A DNA stretch of 64,000 bases from Simkaniaceae bacterium (GTDB lineage: Bacteria; Chlamydiota; Chlamydiia; Chlamydiales; Simkaniaceae). Of this stretch, positions 62,672 to 64,000 are shown one piece after another (position 1 is the first letter of the stretch; the number at the start of each line of letters is the position of its first letter). The DNA is taken from positions 248,001-312,000 of the forward strand of contig CP073763.1 of NCBI GenBank assembly GCA_018399075.1. The letters are read 5' to 3'. The notes under the pieces are model-generated. The model was given only the letters and a program-made list of their open reading frames with translations. It searched no databases and was not told the origin of the DNA. The position numbers and the translations under genes were made by a program.

Positions 62672-63706
62672 ATGGCTGATTTTACAGTACCATATTATGG
62701 AAGCAAGCCTCATCCGACACAATATGAGCCTTATTACGGATCTATGCATTATGGTCTTCCTGCTATGCCTGAGATGGGTGCGGATTCTTATGCGCCTTCT
62801 ACACCTAAAGAAGCTCCACATGATCCGTATGAGCCAATTAAAACTTCCAATCCAAAAGTTCGGACTGTTTATCAAAGGTATGTCTCTTTAGAGAAAGAGT
62901 ATGCTACATGTGGGGAGTCTGCAATTTCACTTGCAGAAATAGGTCGATGTTTTGAACGACTTGAGAAATTATCTAAAAAGGATCAGTCCAAGCCAATATC
63001 AGAAGTTAAAATTCGCTATAAAGATGAAGTAGAAAGTGACATTGCAACTCTTGCCTTAAAAGTTAAAGAACTTCAACTAGCGAAGGCTCCAGGCGCTGAT
63101 CGCCTTAAAGAAAGAGTCTATCAGCTAATTGTTAGAGTGATTCAAGAAGTCAATGAAGAATTAAGTAGTCTAGAGGATGATCTGAATGAAAGAAGATGCT
63201 TAAGCGAGGACGACAGAAGGGCTTTATCAACGAGTCGTAAATACAGAGTTCAAGAAGAGTTAGATAAAGTTGACGCTGAGAGAGCCTCTTGGAGGGGAAA
63301 ATCCGTAACATATGGAGCCCGTTTAAGAGAGAGGCACGCCTGTCTTATTCAGCGAGTAGCACTGGTGGACCAAATGATAAAAGCCATCCCCGGGACCTAT
63401 TTTTCTCCTAGGGGTGCACTAGATAGCAAATTTCATATCGTTACTCATAGTAGCCCTGCTGAAGAATTTAGAGATAGACTCTCTGCTCTAAAAGGAAAGC
63501 TTCCTGATTCAGAGTTTGTTCATGGCGTCAAGTCATTTACAAAGGGGGTAAAAGGCTTTTTCTCTCCTTCCCCAAGCCCTCAAAGCGCCTACGTTATTCC
63601 TCCTTCTTCAGAGCACCTCCGTGAGCAGGAAAAAATTCTTGCAGGTTGGGTAATGTTTAATGTGGTGCATGATGGAACGAAAAGGGTTCTTGATGGTCTG
63701 AGGTAA
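62672..63706 (+). CDS. Coiled-coil protein of unknown function next to the toxin array
   Basis: From ATG 62672 (TAGGAGAAGAAAA before it) the product is 344 residues; an upstream ATG at 62603 lacks a ribosome binding site. The N terminus is Tyr/Pro-rich with two PYYGS units and no signal peptide; residues 70-230 are helical and highly charged, with possible coiled coils; a Ser/Pro-rich segment precedes the C-terminal helix. This disordered N terminus with charged helices is common for type III effectors of chlamydiae, but nothing proves it. Product unknown. Confidence 0.6.
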   Translation: MADFTVPYYGSKPHPTQYEPYYGSMHYGLPAMPEMGADSYAPSTPKEAPHDPYEPIKTSNPKVRTVYQRYVSLEKEYATCGESAISLAEIGRCFERLEKLSKKDQSKPISEVKIRYKDEVESDIATLALKVKELQLAKAPGADRLKERVYQLIVRVIQEVNEELSSLEDDLNERRCLSEDDRRALSTSRKYRVQEELDKVDAERASWRGKSVTYGARLRERHACLIQRVALVDQMIKAIPGTYFSPRGALDSKFHIVTHSSPAEEFRDRLSALKGKLPDSEFVHGVKSFTKGVKGFFSPSPSPQSAYVIPPSSEHLREQEKILAGWVMFNVVHDGTKRVLDGLR

Positions 63707-63857
63707 TAGGATCGATTATGGATATCCATGGAAATAACTTGCGGTATTGAGTTTTTGTGGTGAATGTGCATTCTGTTGTTGTACTTGGCTATTGTTAACT
63801 TATAGTGATAAAAAATGCGCTTGACTAGCAAAGTAAACGGGAATACGTTGTTTTCAT

Positions 63858-64000
63858 GTGAAATCCAAAGGTGCTAAAGAACTTCTGAAACATTCTACCG
63901 TTGGTTACAGTATTAGATTTTTATTTATTATTTTTCTACTTTTAGTTAATTGCGTTTTTAGTAGACAAAGCCACTATCAGCAACATTTTGAGGCTAACCC
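63858..64000 (+). CDS. Start of a possible lipoprotein gene (cut by window end)
   Basis: From GTG 63858 the frame is open to the window end (47 codons). The product begins with basic residues, then RFLFIIFLLLVNC, a signal sequence with a lipobox-like LVNC, and continues polar. A GGGA lies 15 bases upstream, a weak ribosome binding site. The short length makes this tentative. The 63707-63857 gap holds a 12-bp palindrome ATGGATATCCAT at 63718 and no gene. Confidence 0.35.
   Translation, partial: MKSKGAKELLKHSTVGYSIRFLFIIFLLLVNCVFSRQSHYQQHFEAN

Noticed and set aside
54200-62700. Insertion sequence or transposon driving the repeats
   Set aside because: No transposase ORF, no terminal inverted repeats and no target-site duplication were seen.
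63718-63729. Palindrome ATGGATATCCAT as an operator
   Set aside because: It occurs once, with no promoter or regulator nearby to support a role.

Overview
The window looks like chromosome from a chlamydia-related bacterium outside the Chlamydiaceae, most plausibly a Simkania-like member of the Parachlamydiales. This is inferred from gene content, not from a search. It carries a chromosomal ParA/Gp6D pair next to thrS, a RecBC pair beside an LplT-type transporter, a CopA pump beside a CT728-type gene, several MOMP-like porins of two families, and single glk, gadB and gadC genes that the animal-restricted Chlamydiaceae lack. No rRNA, insertion sequence or CRISPR array was found. Two tRNA genes, Ala(GGC) and Pro(GGG), are present.

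Layout. 1-7 kb, mostly minus strand: the start of a secretin (GspD-like) gene and its upstream membrane partner, a small membrane protein, a CT728-like protein, a copper ATPase and MutY. 7-9.8 kb, plus strand: a coiled-coil protein and two tandem CDP-glycerol-transferase-like genes. 9.7-13.7 kb: a four-gene minus-strand operon with ATGA overlaps (aminotransferase, MreC, ABC ATPase, ABC permease). 13.8-18.3 kb: two large MOMP-like porins, an MFS transporter and glucokinase. 18.4-21.3 kb: recA, a prenyl synthase, a beta-helix protein and an intergenic region with DnaA-box-like sequences where gene orientation changes (possible oriC). 21.4-30.8 kb: ung, an MFS gene, an Rsm22-type methyltransferase, a glycosyltransferase-like gene, purB, gp6D, parA, thrS and a flavoprotein. 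30.9-34 kb: a MYND zinc-finger protein, a large protein with a possible papain-like triad, and a small exported protein. 34-43 kb: a second MFS paralogue, gadB-gadC, two short chlamydial-type MOMPs, a patatin lipoprotein, a porin and two stand-alone receiver domains. 43-50.7 kb: LplT-like transporter, recC and recB.

The most interesting part is 50.7-62.5 kb. A 1605-residue protein has a eukaryotic-type USP deubiquitinase domain at its N terminus (Cys, QDAxE-like, His and Asp boxes all visible). After a proline-rich linker and a pre-toxin domain it ends in an RHS/CdiA-type toxin tip, and is followed by an overlapping small gene in the immunity position. Downstream lie four further toxin-tip plus immunity pairs. 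Each toxin frame opens at the edge of a block homologous to an upstream gene, with no start codon or ribosome binding site there, and runs in frame through the body into a different tip. Long identical blocks (275 bp and 74 bp) and a three-part mosaic scrap show recent recombination. I read this as a tip-switching polymorphic toxin array attached to a deubiquitinase effector: one protein with a host-directed enzyme at one end and a replaceable antibacterial toxin at the other. No signal peptide is seen, so type III secretion is a guess.

A hypothetical coiled-coil gene and the start of a possible lipoprotein gene close the window.
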